This document shows positions 8,754 through 16,443 of a stretch of DNA of 28,520 nucleotides, one piece after another. Location: IMG/VR virus record IMGVR_UViG_3300028569_000132, positions 1 to 28,520 of that record; one strand, given 5' to 3'. Under the pieces are notes generated by a model. It made no database searches. It was not told the DNA's origin and saw nothing but the letters and a program-made list of their open reading frames with translations. The DNA is from a virus. Position numbers and translations under genes: made by a program. Each line of letters starts with the position of its first letter. The stretch's first letter is position 1.

Positions 8754-11252
8754 ATGGCCCAAGAACCCGTAACTAATCTCATCCGTACTGAGGCGCAGAA
8801 GCAGGGTGTCAACCCAGATTTGGCGATTCAGATTGCGAGTGTTGAGTCGGGCCTGAACCCGTCCGCTCAAAACCCCAAGTCAAGTGCTGCTGGCCTGTTC
8901 CAGTTGATTGACAGGACGCGCAAAGAGCTTGGTGGTGACCCCAAGAAGAAGCTTGACCCGTTGGAAAACGTGCGTTTGGGCGTGAAGCTCATCAAGCAGA
9001 ATGAGGGTCAGTTGATGAAGAACCTTGGACGACGGCCCACGGACCATGAATTGTACATGGCGCACCTGTTTGGGCCTACTGGTGCGGTCAGTTTGATTCA
9101 GGCGGACCCGACTACACCGGTGCAGAAGGCGGTTTTGGGGTTTTCTAGTCCTAAAACGGCGGATGCCATCGTCAAAAACAACCGTTTGACGGGTACGGTG
9201 GGCGACGTTATTGGCAAGTTCCAACAAAAATTTGGTGGAAAGCCTCAAACCCAACAAAAAACTGCGCCGGTAAAGCAAAAACCGGCTGCGCCTGAGGGCC
9301 CGATTCCGTTTACGACGGGCTTTGACTTTGCTGACCTAGGGCCGAGCTATCAGGCGGCTTTTGCGTTGGCGAGTCTGGGCATGTTGGAGGCTCCTACGGA
9401 AGGTGAGGAGCAGGAGAAAAAGAAGGTTGAGGTAGAGAAAGAGCCGCAGCAGCCGAGCAAGTCGTCGCAGATGCTGGCCGGCATGAAGTTGCCGGAGCCT
9501 TTGGCTTTTGCAGGAGGCGGAAGTGCGGAAAAAGCGCCCCCGGTGGTTGTAACCCCGGAAGAAAAGCCCAAAACTGAGGCCAAGAGTATGCTGGACAAGC
9601 TTTTGGAGACACGGAAAGAGGTCATCAGCACACTTCCGGGGTTACAACCACCGGAAGAAAAGCCCAAAACTGAGGCCAAGAGTATGCTGGACAAGTTTTT
9701 GGAGACACGGAAAGAGGTCATCAGCACACTTCCGGGCATGGGAGCGGACATGGCCGCGTCCACGATTAACCCTGTCTACGGTGCGGCTGCGTCAGCAGCG
9801 GACTTTGAGATTGCACGGCGCGAAGGCGACCTTCTGGGCATGGGCCTGTCTGGCATTGGCCTTATTCCCGGTCTTGGGCCGGCGCTCAAGGGCATCGGCA
9901 TGAAGGCCGCTCCGGCTATTCTTGGTGCGATTCGCCCCAAGGGCGGCGTCTTCATGACTTCTGGTAAGTACGGGGAAGTGGTGGGACCGAACAAGCGGGC
10001 AGACACCTTCTCCAAGTTTGACAACGACATGAACAACATTTTGGACAGGGTGGAAATTAAAGCCAAAGCGGAGATTAGCGGCATTTCTCAGGAATCGGCG
10101 GACGCTATCAGGGAACTGTTCGACAAGAAGGCCCGCAAGTACTTCACGACGCAGTTTGCGTCCGTTGATGACCCGCTTTATGACGCTCTCAAGGAAGGCC
10201 GCATCAAGCCGGTTGGGGAACCAGACAAGAAGCTGTTCCGTAGATACATGGTCACCAAGGCACAAGAAGGTGACCCGGAAGCACTGGAAGATTTGGCTGT
10301 TGCCTACGACAAGGCACTTCATCGGTCTGTTTTTGTTCCAAAGGGCCAAATGTATTCAACGGAAGCGTTTAACCTGAGTGGACGCAGAAAAAAAGAAGCA
10401 CGGGAGTTGGCAGAGTCGCAACGTCTTGCAGCCGAAGAAAAGTTGGCCCCGGAAGAACTGCGTAGCATGGAAGTTTTATTCGTTGACCATAAAGAGCTCG
10501 ATAGTCTTCTGCATGGAGAAGGGGCCAACGTACCTCCGCACATTCAACGCGCCCTTTCGGAGGGCGAGATGGTCTACGACATCAGCAATTTTGATGTGCC
10601 TAAGTTTATGAAACCGTCCGAAGAAATGATTGATGAACTGGCCAAGATTGACCCGGCGGTTCTCAAGAAAATGAACTATCCAGAGGCGGTAGTCGCCATT
10701 AACAAGCCGATGCGCTTTGCAGTAGACTGGGTGGATGTTGTCAATACCGCGGACAAAAAGGGCGCAAAAGCAGTGCCCAAGGAAAGCAGAGCCATGTTCA
10801 CCCAGACTGTGATACCTCTGGGCGACGGACAAAAGTGGGTCAGGCTCACCGACAGTAAGGCCGCTGCTCTAGAGGGCAAGATGATGAAGCACTCTGTCTG
10901 GCTCTACGACAAGAAAGGGAATTACGGACCGCTCAAAGGTGGGAAGGACGATTTTGACTCTGGGAGGGTTGAGGTGTTCTCGCTGCGTGGCCCCGACGAT
11001 ATACCTGAACTTACCATTGAAGTGGATAAGGCAACATCACTTACGGGCGACGGTATCGTTACTCAGGTTAAGGGACGCTTTAACGAGAGTCTTGAAGGTC
11101 TCCTGCCTTACGCAGACCAGATTGTTTCCTTCTTCGAGAAGACCGGTTATGTTCCGGGTGGACTAGACATTCCAGACGAAATCCTGCAACGCATCAGAAA
11201 ACCAGTTGGTAAAGCCAAAGGCGGTATGGTAGATAAGCCGCTGTACTCCTAA
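8754..11252 (+). CDS. large virion protein with N-terminal lytic transglycosylase domain
   Basis: 832 residues, ATG 9 bases after GAGGA. Residues 5-140 form an SLT-type transglycosylase: IQIASVESGLNPSAQNP carries the catalytic Glu (E31), followed by SSAAGLFQLI and VRLGVKLIKQNEG. Residues 155-290 are a Lys/Gln/Pro-rich linker, then two tandem copies of a 32-residue unit (about 268-328). Residues 330-395 are Gly/Ala-rich and moderately hydrophobic (GLIPGLGPALKGIGMKAAPAIL). The C-terminal 430 residues are soluble and unrecognised, ending in a KAKGGMVDKPLYS tail. Known phage proteins of this build are ejected with the DNA and locally cut peptidoglycan. Position between terL and portal is unusual. 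Confidence 0.82.
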   Translation: MAQEPVTNLIRTEAQKQGVNPDLAIQIASVESGLNPSAQNPKSSAAGLFQLIDRTRKELGGDPKKKLDPLENVRLGVKLIKQNEGQLMKNLGRRPTDHELYMAHLFGPTGAVSLIQADPTTPVQKAVLGFSSPKTADAIVKNNRLTGTVGDVIGKFQQKFGGKPQTQQKTAPVKQKPAAPEGPIPFTTGFDFADLGPSYQAAFALASLGMLEAPTEGEEQEKKKVEVEKEPQQPSKSSQMLAGMKLPEPLAFAGGGSAEKAPPVVVTPEEKPKTEAKSMLDKLLETRKEVISTLPGLQPPEEKPKTEAKSMLDKFLETRKEVISTLPGMGADMAASTINPVYGAAASAADFEIARREGDLLGMGLSGIGLIPGLGPALKGIGMKAAPAILGAIRPKGGVFMTSGKYGEVVGPNKRADTFSKFDNDMNNILDRVEIKAKAEISGISQESADAIRELFDKKARKYFTTQFASVDDPLYDALKEGRIKPVGEPDKKLFRRYMVTKAQEGDPEALEDLAVAYDKALHRSVFVPKGQMYSTEAFNLSGRRKKEARELAESQRLAAEEKLAPEELRSMEVLFVDHKELDSLLHGEGANVPPHIQRALSEGEMVYDISNFDVPKFMKPSEEMIDELAKIDPAVLKKMNYPEAVVAINKPMRFAVDWVDVVNTADKKGAKAVPKESRAMFTQTVIPLGDGQKWVRLTDSKAAALEGKMMKHSVWLYDKKGNYGPLKGGKDDFDSGRVEVFSLRGPDDIPELTIEVDKATSLTGDGIVTQVKGRFNESLEGLLPYADQIVSFFEKTGYVPGGLDIPDEILQRIRKPVGKAKGGMVDKPLYS
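9555..9736 (+). repeat. 96-bp-period tandem repeat inside the transglycosylase gene
   Basis: Copies at 9555-9640 and 9651-9736 differ at a single base (C/T in AAGCTTTTGG versus AAGTTTTTGG). In addition, the 19 bases at 9540-9558 recur in inverted orientation at 9636-9654, bracketing copy 1. The duplication is in frame and looks recent. Confidence 0.9.
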
Positions 11253-11261
11253 GGAACAGAC

Positions 11262-13622
11262 ATGCCCATTGACAAGGCCCTCAACTCTCTGCCTGAGGTT
11301 GACATTGAAATCGAAGCTCCTCCTGCTTTGGAAGACGCTCCTGACGTTGAGATTGAACTCGAATCGGACGGTAGCGCAACGGTATCTATTGAAGAGAAGG
11401 AAACGGACTTCTACGCCAACCTAGCGGAAGTCATGGACCCGGCCGACCTACGGAACGTCAGCAATGACTTGATGGCCCTTTTTGAAGCAGATGCCTCCAG
11501 TCGAGACGACTGGGAAAAGCAGTACAGCAAGGGCATGGAGATGCTGGGCTTTACGTTTGAAGAGCGCACACGCCCGTTCAAGGGCGCGTGCGGCGTAAAG
11601 CATCCAATGCTGACCGAGGCCATCGTGCAGTTTCAAGCACAGGCCATGAAGGAACTGATGCCGGCAGATGGACCGGTACGTACGCAAATCCTTGGCAAGG
11701 AGACGGTAGACAAGCTTCAACGTGCTGACCGCGTCAAGGAGTTCATGAACTACCAGATTACTACCGGGATGCCTGAGTACACCCCGGAGTTCGACCAGAT
11801 GCTGTTCTATGTCGGCTACGGCGGTTCGGCATTTAAGAAGGTTTACTACGATGCGGCCGGCGATAAGGCGGCTAGTCCACTGCTGCTACCTGACGATGTG
11901 TACATCCCGTACAACGGTTCGTCGGTCATGAGCAAATGCGAACGCATCACGCAGCGTGTCCACATGTCCATCAACGCATACCGTAAGGCGGTGGCCAGTG
12001 GCATGTATATGGACATGGCTCAAGAAGGGGAGCAAAACACCTTTACTTCTACTGATATCCAAGACGCTATCGACAAGATTAGCGGCTTGTCGCCAAGTGG
12101 CGAGGAAGAGGAAGTTAGCTTGCTGGAGTTTCATGTTGACTATGACCTCCCCGGCTTTGAGGACGAGGACAGCATTCGTCTCCCGTACATCATCACGGTA
12201 GATGAGACCAGCGGCCAAGTTCTGGCGATTCGCCGTAACTGGAACGAGGACGATAAGAAGTGCTGCCGCAAGGAGTACTTCGTACACTACATGCTAATCC
12301 AAGGTCCGGGAGCCTATGGCCTTGGTTTCTTGCACTTGATTGGTGGTCTGACCAAGGTATCGACGGCTGCGCTACAGCAGCTTATCGACGCTGGTACGCT
12401 GGCCAACCTGCCGGGAGGTTTCAAGGCCAAGGGCGCACGAATCATGAACGATGACGTGCCTATCCAGCCGGGTGAGTTCCGAGACATGGACGCTGGTGGC
12501 CAAGAGCTTTCTGCCTCGCTTCTGCCTCTGCCATACAAGGAACCCAGCCAAACCCTGTTCACTCTTCTTGGCTTCACGGTTCAGGCGGGCCAACGTTTGG
12601 CAGCGATTGCTGACCTACAGGTGGGTGACGGCAACCAACAGGCCGCTGTAGGCACCACTCTGGCTATGCTGGAGCGGGGGTCCACGGTCATGTCTGGAAT
12701 CCACAAGCGCCTGCATTACGCGCAGAAGCTGGAGTTCCAACTTCTGGCTAGGGTGTTTGGAGAGTATCTCCCCGACGATTACCCGTATGACGTGGTGGGC
12801 GGTAGCCGCCGCATCAAGCGAAAGGACTTTGACGGGTCTATTGGTGTCATCCCAGTTGCAGACCCCAATATTTTCTCAATGGCGCAACGCATCACTTTGG
12901 CTCAGACGGAACTGCAACTGGCCCAGAGTGCCCCCCAGATGCATGACATGTACGAGGCCTATCGCCGCATGTATGAAGCAATCGGGGTGAAGGACATCGA
13001 CTCACTGCTCATGCCTCAGCATCAGGATAGGCCCAAGGACCCGATGGAGGAAAACAGCCTGTCTTTGGACGGCATGCGCCTCAAAGCATTCGCTGGGCAG
13101 CAGCATGACGCCCACATCATGAATCACCTGATGTTCACGATGTCCCCAATGATTCAGGGGCTGCCCCAGACCGCTATCAATCTCATGAAGCACGTTCTTG
13201 AGCATATTCGTCTCAAGGCGGAGGAGACCGTTGAGGCTGAATTATTTATGCAATACGGCACTGACCCGGACAAGATGGTATCCATGCTGCAACGTGAAGC
13301 GATGGTAGCTCTGAAGGAAGCCCAGTTCTACCAAGAGCTACGTCAGTTGCAAAACCAACTATCCGGTGGTGAAGGCCAAGAAGACCCGTTAATCAAGCTC
13401 AAGGAGCAAGAACTGCAACTTGTGTCTCAGCGTGACCAGACCAAGGCTCAGGAGTCGCAGGCCAGATTGCAGTTGGATGCCCAAAAGGCTCAGAAAGAAA
13501 TCGAAATGCAGCAGGCCCGCATTAGTTCTCAGGAAAAAATTGCGGACCAGCGTACCACTGTTGCTATGCAACGCGTAAATGAGATGAGGAACAAAGCAAA
13601 TGCCACTCAAAACCGGACGTAG
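11262..13622 (+). CDS. portal protein (long, P22-like type)
   Basis: 786 residues, ATG after AAGGAACAGAC. A variable acidic N terminus (1-60) precedes the portal core: DDWEKQYSKGMEMLGF, RTRPFKGACGVKHPMLTEAIVQFQAQAMKELMP-type helix and DQMLFYVGYGGSAFKKVYYD. A wing/stem region follows, and the C-terminal 130 residues are Gln-rich coiled coil (KLKEQELQLVSQRDQTKAQE and following), as in long podovirus portals with a barrel. It forms the dodecameric DNA entry/exit channel at one vertex. Family assignment rests on pattern and position (after terL, before scaffold and capsid). The 13600 gene overlaps its last 23 bases. Confidence 0.85.
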   Translation: MPIDKALNSLPEVDIEIEAPPALEDAPDVEIELESDGSATVSIEEKETDFYANLAEVMDPADLRNVSNDLMALFEADASSRDDWEKQYSKGMEMLGFTFEERTRPFKGACGVKHPMLTEAIVQFQAQAMKELMPADGPVRTQILGKETVDKLQRADRVKEFMNYQITTGMPEYTPEFDQMLFYVGYGGSAFKKVYYDAAGDKAASPLLLPDDVYIPYNGSSVMSKCERITQRVHMSINAYRKAVASGMYMDMAQEGEQNTFTSTDIQDAIDKISGLSPSGEEEEVSLLEFHVDYDLPGFEDEDSIRLPYIITVDETSGQVLAIRRNWNEDDKKCCRKEYFVHYMLIQGPGAYGLGFLHLIGGLTKVSTAALQQLIDAGTLANLPGGFKAKGARIMNDDVPIQPGEFRDMDAGGQELSASLLPLPYKEPSQTLFTLLGFTVQAGQRLAAIADLQVGDGNQQAAVGTTLAMLERGSTVMSGIHKRLHYAQKLEFQLLARVFGEYLPDDYPYDVVGGSRRIKRKDFDGSIGVIPVADPNIFSMAQRITLAQTELQLAQSAPQMHDMYEAYRRMYEAIGVKDIDSLLMPQHQDRPKDPMEENSLSLDGMRLKAFAGQQHDAHIMNHLMFTMSPMIQGLPQTAINLMKHVLEHIRLKAEETVEAELFMQYGTDPDKMVSMLQREAMVALKEAQFYQELRQLQNQLSGGEGQEDPLIKLKEQELQLVSQRDQTKAQESQARLQLDAQKAQKEIEMQQARISSQEKIADQRTTVAMQRVNEMRNKANATQNRT

Positions 13623-13746
13623 TAAGAAGGTCGTCTCCAAAAAGCCGGTCAAAAAGGCTGATGGCGGGGAAATTACGTACAAAAGGGACGGAAATAACCC
13701 TGTACACTTGTATTCTAAAGGCGGTTGCGTTAAAAAGAAGCGTTGA
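13600..13746 (+). CDS. 48-residue basic KGG protein
   Basis: ATG at 13600 within the portal 3' end, with TGAGG at 13582-13589 as a plausible ribosome binding site. The product is very basic: MPLKTGRSKKVVSKKPVKKA, DGGEITYKRDGNNPVHLYSK, then GGCVKKKR. The YSKGGCVKKKR end matches the KGG element of the other small basic proteins here. Short length and overlap make it easy to miss. Function is unknown, probably nucleic-acid or capsid associated by composition (inference). Confidence 0.6.
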   Translation: MPLKTGRSKKVVSKKPVKKADGGEITYKRDGNNPVHLYSKGGCVKKKR

Positions 13747-13762
13747 CTTGGTCAACAGCCCT

Positions 13763-13784
13763 CAAGCGGTGGCATAACCGCTTG
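13763..13784 (+). promoter_or_regulatory. hairpin upstream of the 13803 gene
   Basis: CAAGCGGT (13763-13770) pairs with ACCGCTTG (13777-13784) around a 6-base loop and is followed by CTTTTC. It could be a weak terminator or an mRNA processing/stability hairpin in the gap between the portal-linked gene and the next gene. Confidence 0.45.
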
Positions 13785-13802
13785 CTTTTCATGGTGAGTC
13801 CC

Positions 13803-13988
13803 ATGCTTGAATTCGCAGAAAGTGTGATGAATGAGATTCGAATGCTCAGGAAGGACGCTGAACGTCACGTTTTGGACGGTACAGTCAAATCCATGGAGCA
13901 ATATCGCCATCTCATGGGCCGTCTTGAGGGTTATACGTTCGTGGAACAGGCAGTACGCCAACTTCTGAACAAAAACCCTAACCTATAA
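13803..13988 (+). CDS. small helical phage protein
   Basis: 61 residues from the ATG at 13803 (GGTGAG just upstream); in-frame alternatives are ATG 13791 and TTG 13743, both without good ribosome binding sites. The product is helical: MLEFAESVMNEIRMLRKDAE, then VLDGTVKSMEQYRHLMGRLEG, then FVEQAVRQLLNKN. The pattern 'E-x-x-M-x-E-I ... G-T-x-x-S-M-E-x-Y-x-x-L-x-G' is common among small proteins encoded beside portal genes of environmental phages; function unknown. The next ribosome binding site AAGGAG overlaps its stop. Confidence 0.7.
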   Translation: MLEFAESVMNEIRMLRKDAERHVLDGTVKSMEQYRHLMGRLEGYTFVEQAVRQLLNKNPNL

Positions 13989-13999
13989 GGAGAAAATCC

Positions 14000-14452
14000 T
14001 TGGAAAAGACGGCGCTTGAGCGCAAATGGGAGGAAGAAGCCGCAAACTGTGAGCCGAGTCTTAATGATGCTTACGGTGAAGACGGCAAACTTGTTCCAGA
14101 CGGCATCAACCAGTCAGTTTTGGACCGTATTCCGCGCCCAGCCGGGTGGCGGATTGTTCTTCTGCCTTATCGGGGCGCACAGAAGACAAAAGGCGGCATT
14201 GTACTTGCGGACCAGACCATCGAGAGGAATCAACTCACGACGGTGTGTGCGTACGTCCTGCGTGTGGGCGACTTGGCCTACAAGGACACGAGCAAGTTTC
14301 CTAACGGCGCTTGGTGCAAGGAAGGCGATTGGGTGATTTTTGGCAGATATGCCGGTGCCCGCCTTGGTATTGACGGAGGCGAGATTCGCATCCTTAACGA
14401 TGACGAAATTCTGGCCGTAATCAACGACCCCGAAGACATTCTTCACATGTGA
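14000..14452 (+). CDS. GroES-like co-chaperonin (phage Cpn10)
   Basis: 150 residues from a TTG start 7 bases after AAGGAG. Residues 40-145 match the Cpn10 fold: RIPRPAGWRIVLLPY (first strand), then the mobile loop QKTKGGIVLADQTIE with GGIVL (65-69), the residues GroES uses to dock on GroEL. These are followed by AYVLRVGDLAY, CKEGDWVIFGRYAG and IRILNDDEILAVI. An N-terminal extension of about 40 residues is additional to bacterial GroES. Phage co-chaperonins (T4 gp31 is the classic case) help fold the major capsid protein. Its place between portal and scaffold/capsid genes fits that role. Confidence 0.82.
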   Translation: MEKTALERKWEEEAANCEPSLNDAYGEDGKLVPDGINQSVLDRIPRPAGWRIVLLPYRGAQKTKGGIVLADQTIERNQLTTVCAYVLRVGDLAYKDTSKFPNGAWCKEGDWVIFGRYAGARLGIDGGEIRILNDDEILAVINDPEDILHM

Positions 14453-14459
14453 GGTAGAG

Positions 14460-15350
14460 ATGAACGTAATGAGCAATCAAGAAGACCTTGAGTTTGACGT
14501 GGGTGAGGGTGAAAAGCCCGTAACCATTGCTCTGGAACAAGAGCCCGAAGAACACAATGCATCGGAGCCGGAAGAATCAGTAGCAGCCAAGGAGCATGAG
14601 TCCGAACTAGACCGTGTTTCCGAACAGGTGCAAAAGCGCATCGACAAGTTGACCGCTCGTATGCGTGAGGCCCAGCGTCGGGAGCAGGCCGCGCTTGAGT
14701 ACGCCAAGGGGCTTCAGTCACAAGCACATAATTTGCATCAACGTCTGATGTACGTTGATGACTCGAGAGTTACGGAAAGTAAGTCTCGTATTGATAGCCA
14801 ACTTATAGCCATCAAGCAGATTATTGCCAAGGCCCGTGAAGAAGGCGACATCAGCACTGAAGTTGAGGCCCAAGAACGTCTAGCGTTTCTTATCGGAGAA
14901 CATCAGCAATTGGCTGGCTATGCCGCTCAGCGTCAAACACAGCCTATTCAACAACAAATCCAACAACCGATTCAAACTCAAGCTAAGCCGCGTGGTCCTA
15001 GTGTCAAGGCTGAATCTTGGGCGGAGAGGAACGCGTGGTTCGGGCAAGACAGAGTAATGACTCATGCAGCTTGGGGTATTCACTCTCAACTTATTGAAGA
15101 AGAGGGATTTGACCCAGAATCAGATGAGTATTATGATGAACTCGATTCACGCTTGCGGAATGAATTTCCGCATAAGTTTGAACAAAACAGGAAACCGAAG
15201 AACGTCCAATCGGTTGCGCCTGCTACCCGGAGTTCCGGGGTTACGACTGTTGGTGGACGCAGGACGGTGAAACTTTCACCGAGTCAAGTTGCAATTGCTC
15301 GTAAGCTGGGTGTTCCTCTTGAGGAATACGCCAAATACGTTAAGGAGTAA
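14460..15350 (+). CDS. scaffold-like capsid assembly protein
   Basis: 296 residues, ATG after GAGGTAGAG (a second ATG at 14469). The N terminus is strongly acidic (residues 1-60). Residues 60-160 are predicted coiled coil (VQKRIDKLTARMREAQRREQ, then EYAKGLQSQAHNLHQR). A Gln/Pro linker (QTQPIQQQIQQPIQTQAKPR) precedes a soluble region (AWFGQDRVMTHAAWGIHSQL), and the C terminus is short and basic/aromatic (LGVPLEEYAKYVKE). This build and its position before the capsid gene are typical of phage scaffolding proteins. The C-terminal segment would be the capsid-binding helix (inference). Confidence 0.72.
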   Translation: MNVMSNQEDLEFDVGEGEKPVTIALEQEPEEHNASEPEESVAAKEHESELDRVSEQVQKRIDKLTARMREAQRREQAALEYAKGLQSQAHNLHQRLMYVDDSRVTESKSRIDSQLIAIKQIIAKAREEGDISTEVEAQERLAFLIGEHQQLAGYAAQRQTQPIQQQIQQPIQTQAKPRGPSVKAESWAERNAWFGQDRVMTHAAWGIHSQLIEEEGFDPESDEYYDELDSRLRNEFPHKFEQNRKPKNVQSVAPATRSSGVTTVGGRRTVKLSPSQVAIARKLGVPLEEYAKYVKE

Positions 15351-15352
15351 TC

Positions 15353-15835
15353 ATGGTTGATGAAAAAGTCGAGGTAAATCGTGCCCCCCGCAACGCGGCA
15401 AGCCGCGAAAAAGACGCACGTCGTAAGCCATGGGCTCCTCCCTCCCGTCTGGATGCCCCTCCGGCTCCGGATGGTTACAAGCATCGCTGGATTCGCGCCG
15501 AAGTTAACGGCTTTGAAGACAAGCAGCACGTTTATGGTCGCCTTCGTGAAGGTTATGAACTCGTCCGTCAGGAAGAGCTTCCCGAAGAGTACCAAGGCAT
15601 GCTTCCTTGCATCGAAGACGGTAAGCATGCTGGCGTCGTGTCCGTAGGCGGCTTGCTTTTGGCTCGTATCCCGGTTGAAACGGTTGAAGAACGCAATGCG
15701 TACTTTGCCCGTAAGGCTCGTGAACAGCTTGATGCAGTTGATAATGAGATGTTGCGGGAGAACGCTCATTCGTCCATGCGAATTCAATCGCCCGAACGGA
15801 GTTCTCGCACCACTTTCAAGGGTCCTCAGGGATGA
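15353..15835 (+). CDS. conserved virion-associated protein, unknown function
   Basis: 160 residues, starting 2 bases after the scaffold stop (AAGGAGTAATC upstream). Basic N terminus (NRAPRNAASREKDARRKPW) followed by PPSRLDAPPAPDGYKHRWIR, a compact beta domain (VYGRLREGYELVRQEELPEE, KHAGVVSVGGLLLARIP) and a helix ERNAYFARKAREQLDAVDNE. The pattern 'RKPWxPPSxLDAPPAPxGYxHRWIR ... GGLLLARIP' is conserved in many environmental podovirus-like genomes between scaffold and capsid genes. It is probably a head protein, but its exact role is not known to me. Confidence 0.75.
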   Translation: MVDEKVEVNRAPRNAASREKDARRKPWAPPSRLDAPPAPDGYKHRWIRAEVNGFEDKQHVYGRLREGYELVRQEELPEEYQGMLPCIEDGKHAGVVSVGGLLLARIPVETVEERNAYFARKAREQLDAVDNEMLRENAHSSMRIQSPERSSRTTFKGPQG

Positions 15836-15868
15836 GAACCCGTAACCTTTTAAACTCAGGAGATACAA

Positions 15869-16441
15869 ATGGCTAATACCAATAAGGCCTTTGGTTTCCG
15901 CCCGGTAGGTAAGGTCGGTAGCGGTTATGATGGCCAAGGCCAAAACAGCTACCCCATTGAAGCCAACTACAACACGGCTATCTATCAGGGCGATTCCGTC
16001 ACCCTTAGCGGCGGTTATCTGACCGTTGCCACCACGGGTCCGCTTCTCGGTGTTTTCATGGGCTGTCAGTACACTGACCCCACCACCGGCAAGCCGACGT
16101 GGAAGAACTACTACCCGGCCAGCACCAACGCTTCGGACATCGTCGCGTTCGTCGTTGACGACCCGAACGCTGAGTTCGTGGTCCAATGCTCGGGTACGGC
16201 TGCTGCCACCTGCCGTGGTCGTAACGCAACCATCGTTACCTCCACCTCGGGCAGCGCAACCACCGGTGTCTCGGGCCAGCAAGTTAGCGCCCCGGCTACC
16301 GGCAACGCCACCCACCCGTGGAAGGTTGTCGCCGTTTACGAAGCGGATGGTAATGATGATGTTGCCTCCGACTACGCTGACCTTATCGTCGTGCCGAACA
16401 ATCATCTGTTCAAGGGCTCGACGGGCACTGCGGGGGTCTAA
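15869..16441 (+). CDS. putative capsid decoration / head-stabilising protein
   Basis: 190 residues, ATG after CAGGAGATACAA. N-terminal AFGFRPVGKVGSGYDGQGQN, then a beta-rich domain with IYQGDSVTLSGGYLTVATTG, VFMGCQYTDPTTGKPTWKNY and DIVAFVVDDPNAEFVVQC. A Ser/Thr/Gly-rich tail follows, and the last strand is VVAVYEADGNDDVASDYADL. The 'FGFRPVGK-x-G ... IYQGD' pattern is frequent in proteins encoded immediately before the capsid gene in aquatic phages, often taken as decoration or head proteins. The gene is GC-rich with very regular codon use, as is the capsid gene, which suggests high expression. Confidence 0.65.
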   Translation: MANTNKAFGFRPVGKVGSGYDGQGQNSYPIEANYNTAIYQGDSVTLSGGYLTVATTGPLLGVFMGCQYTDPTTGKPTWKNYYPASTNASDIVAFVVDDPNAEFVVQCSGTAAATCRGRNATIVTSTSGSATTGVSGQQVSAPATGNATHPWKVVAVYEADGNDDVASDYADLIVVPNNHLFKGSTGTAGV

Positions 16442-16443
16442 TC

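Noticed and set aside
15284-16405. 373-residue reading frame on the - strand
   Set aside because: Lies opposite three well supported structural genes with good start sites; it arises from their biased codon use and has no recognisable domain.
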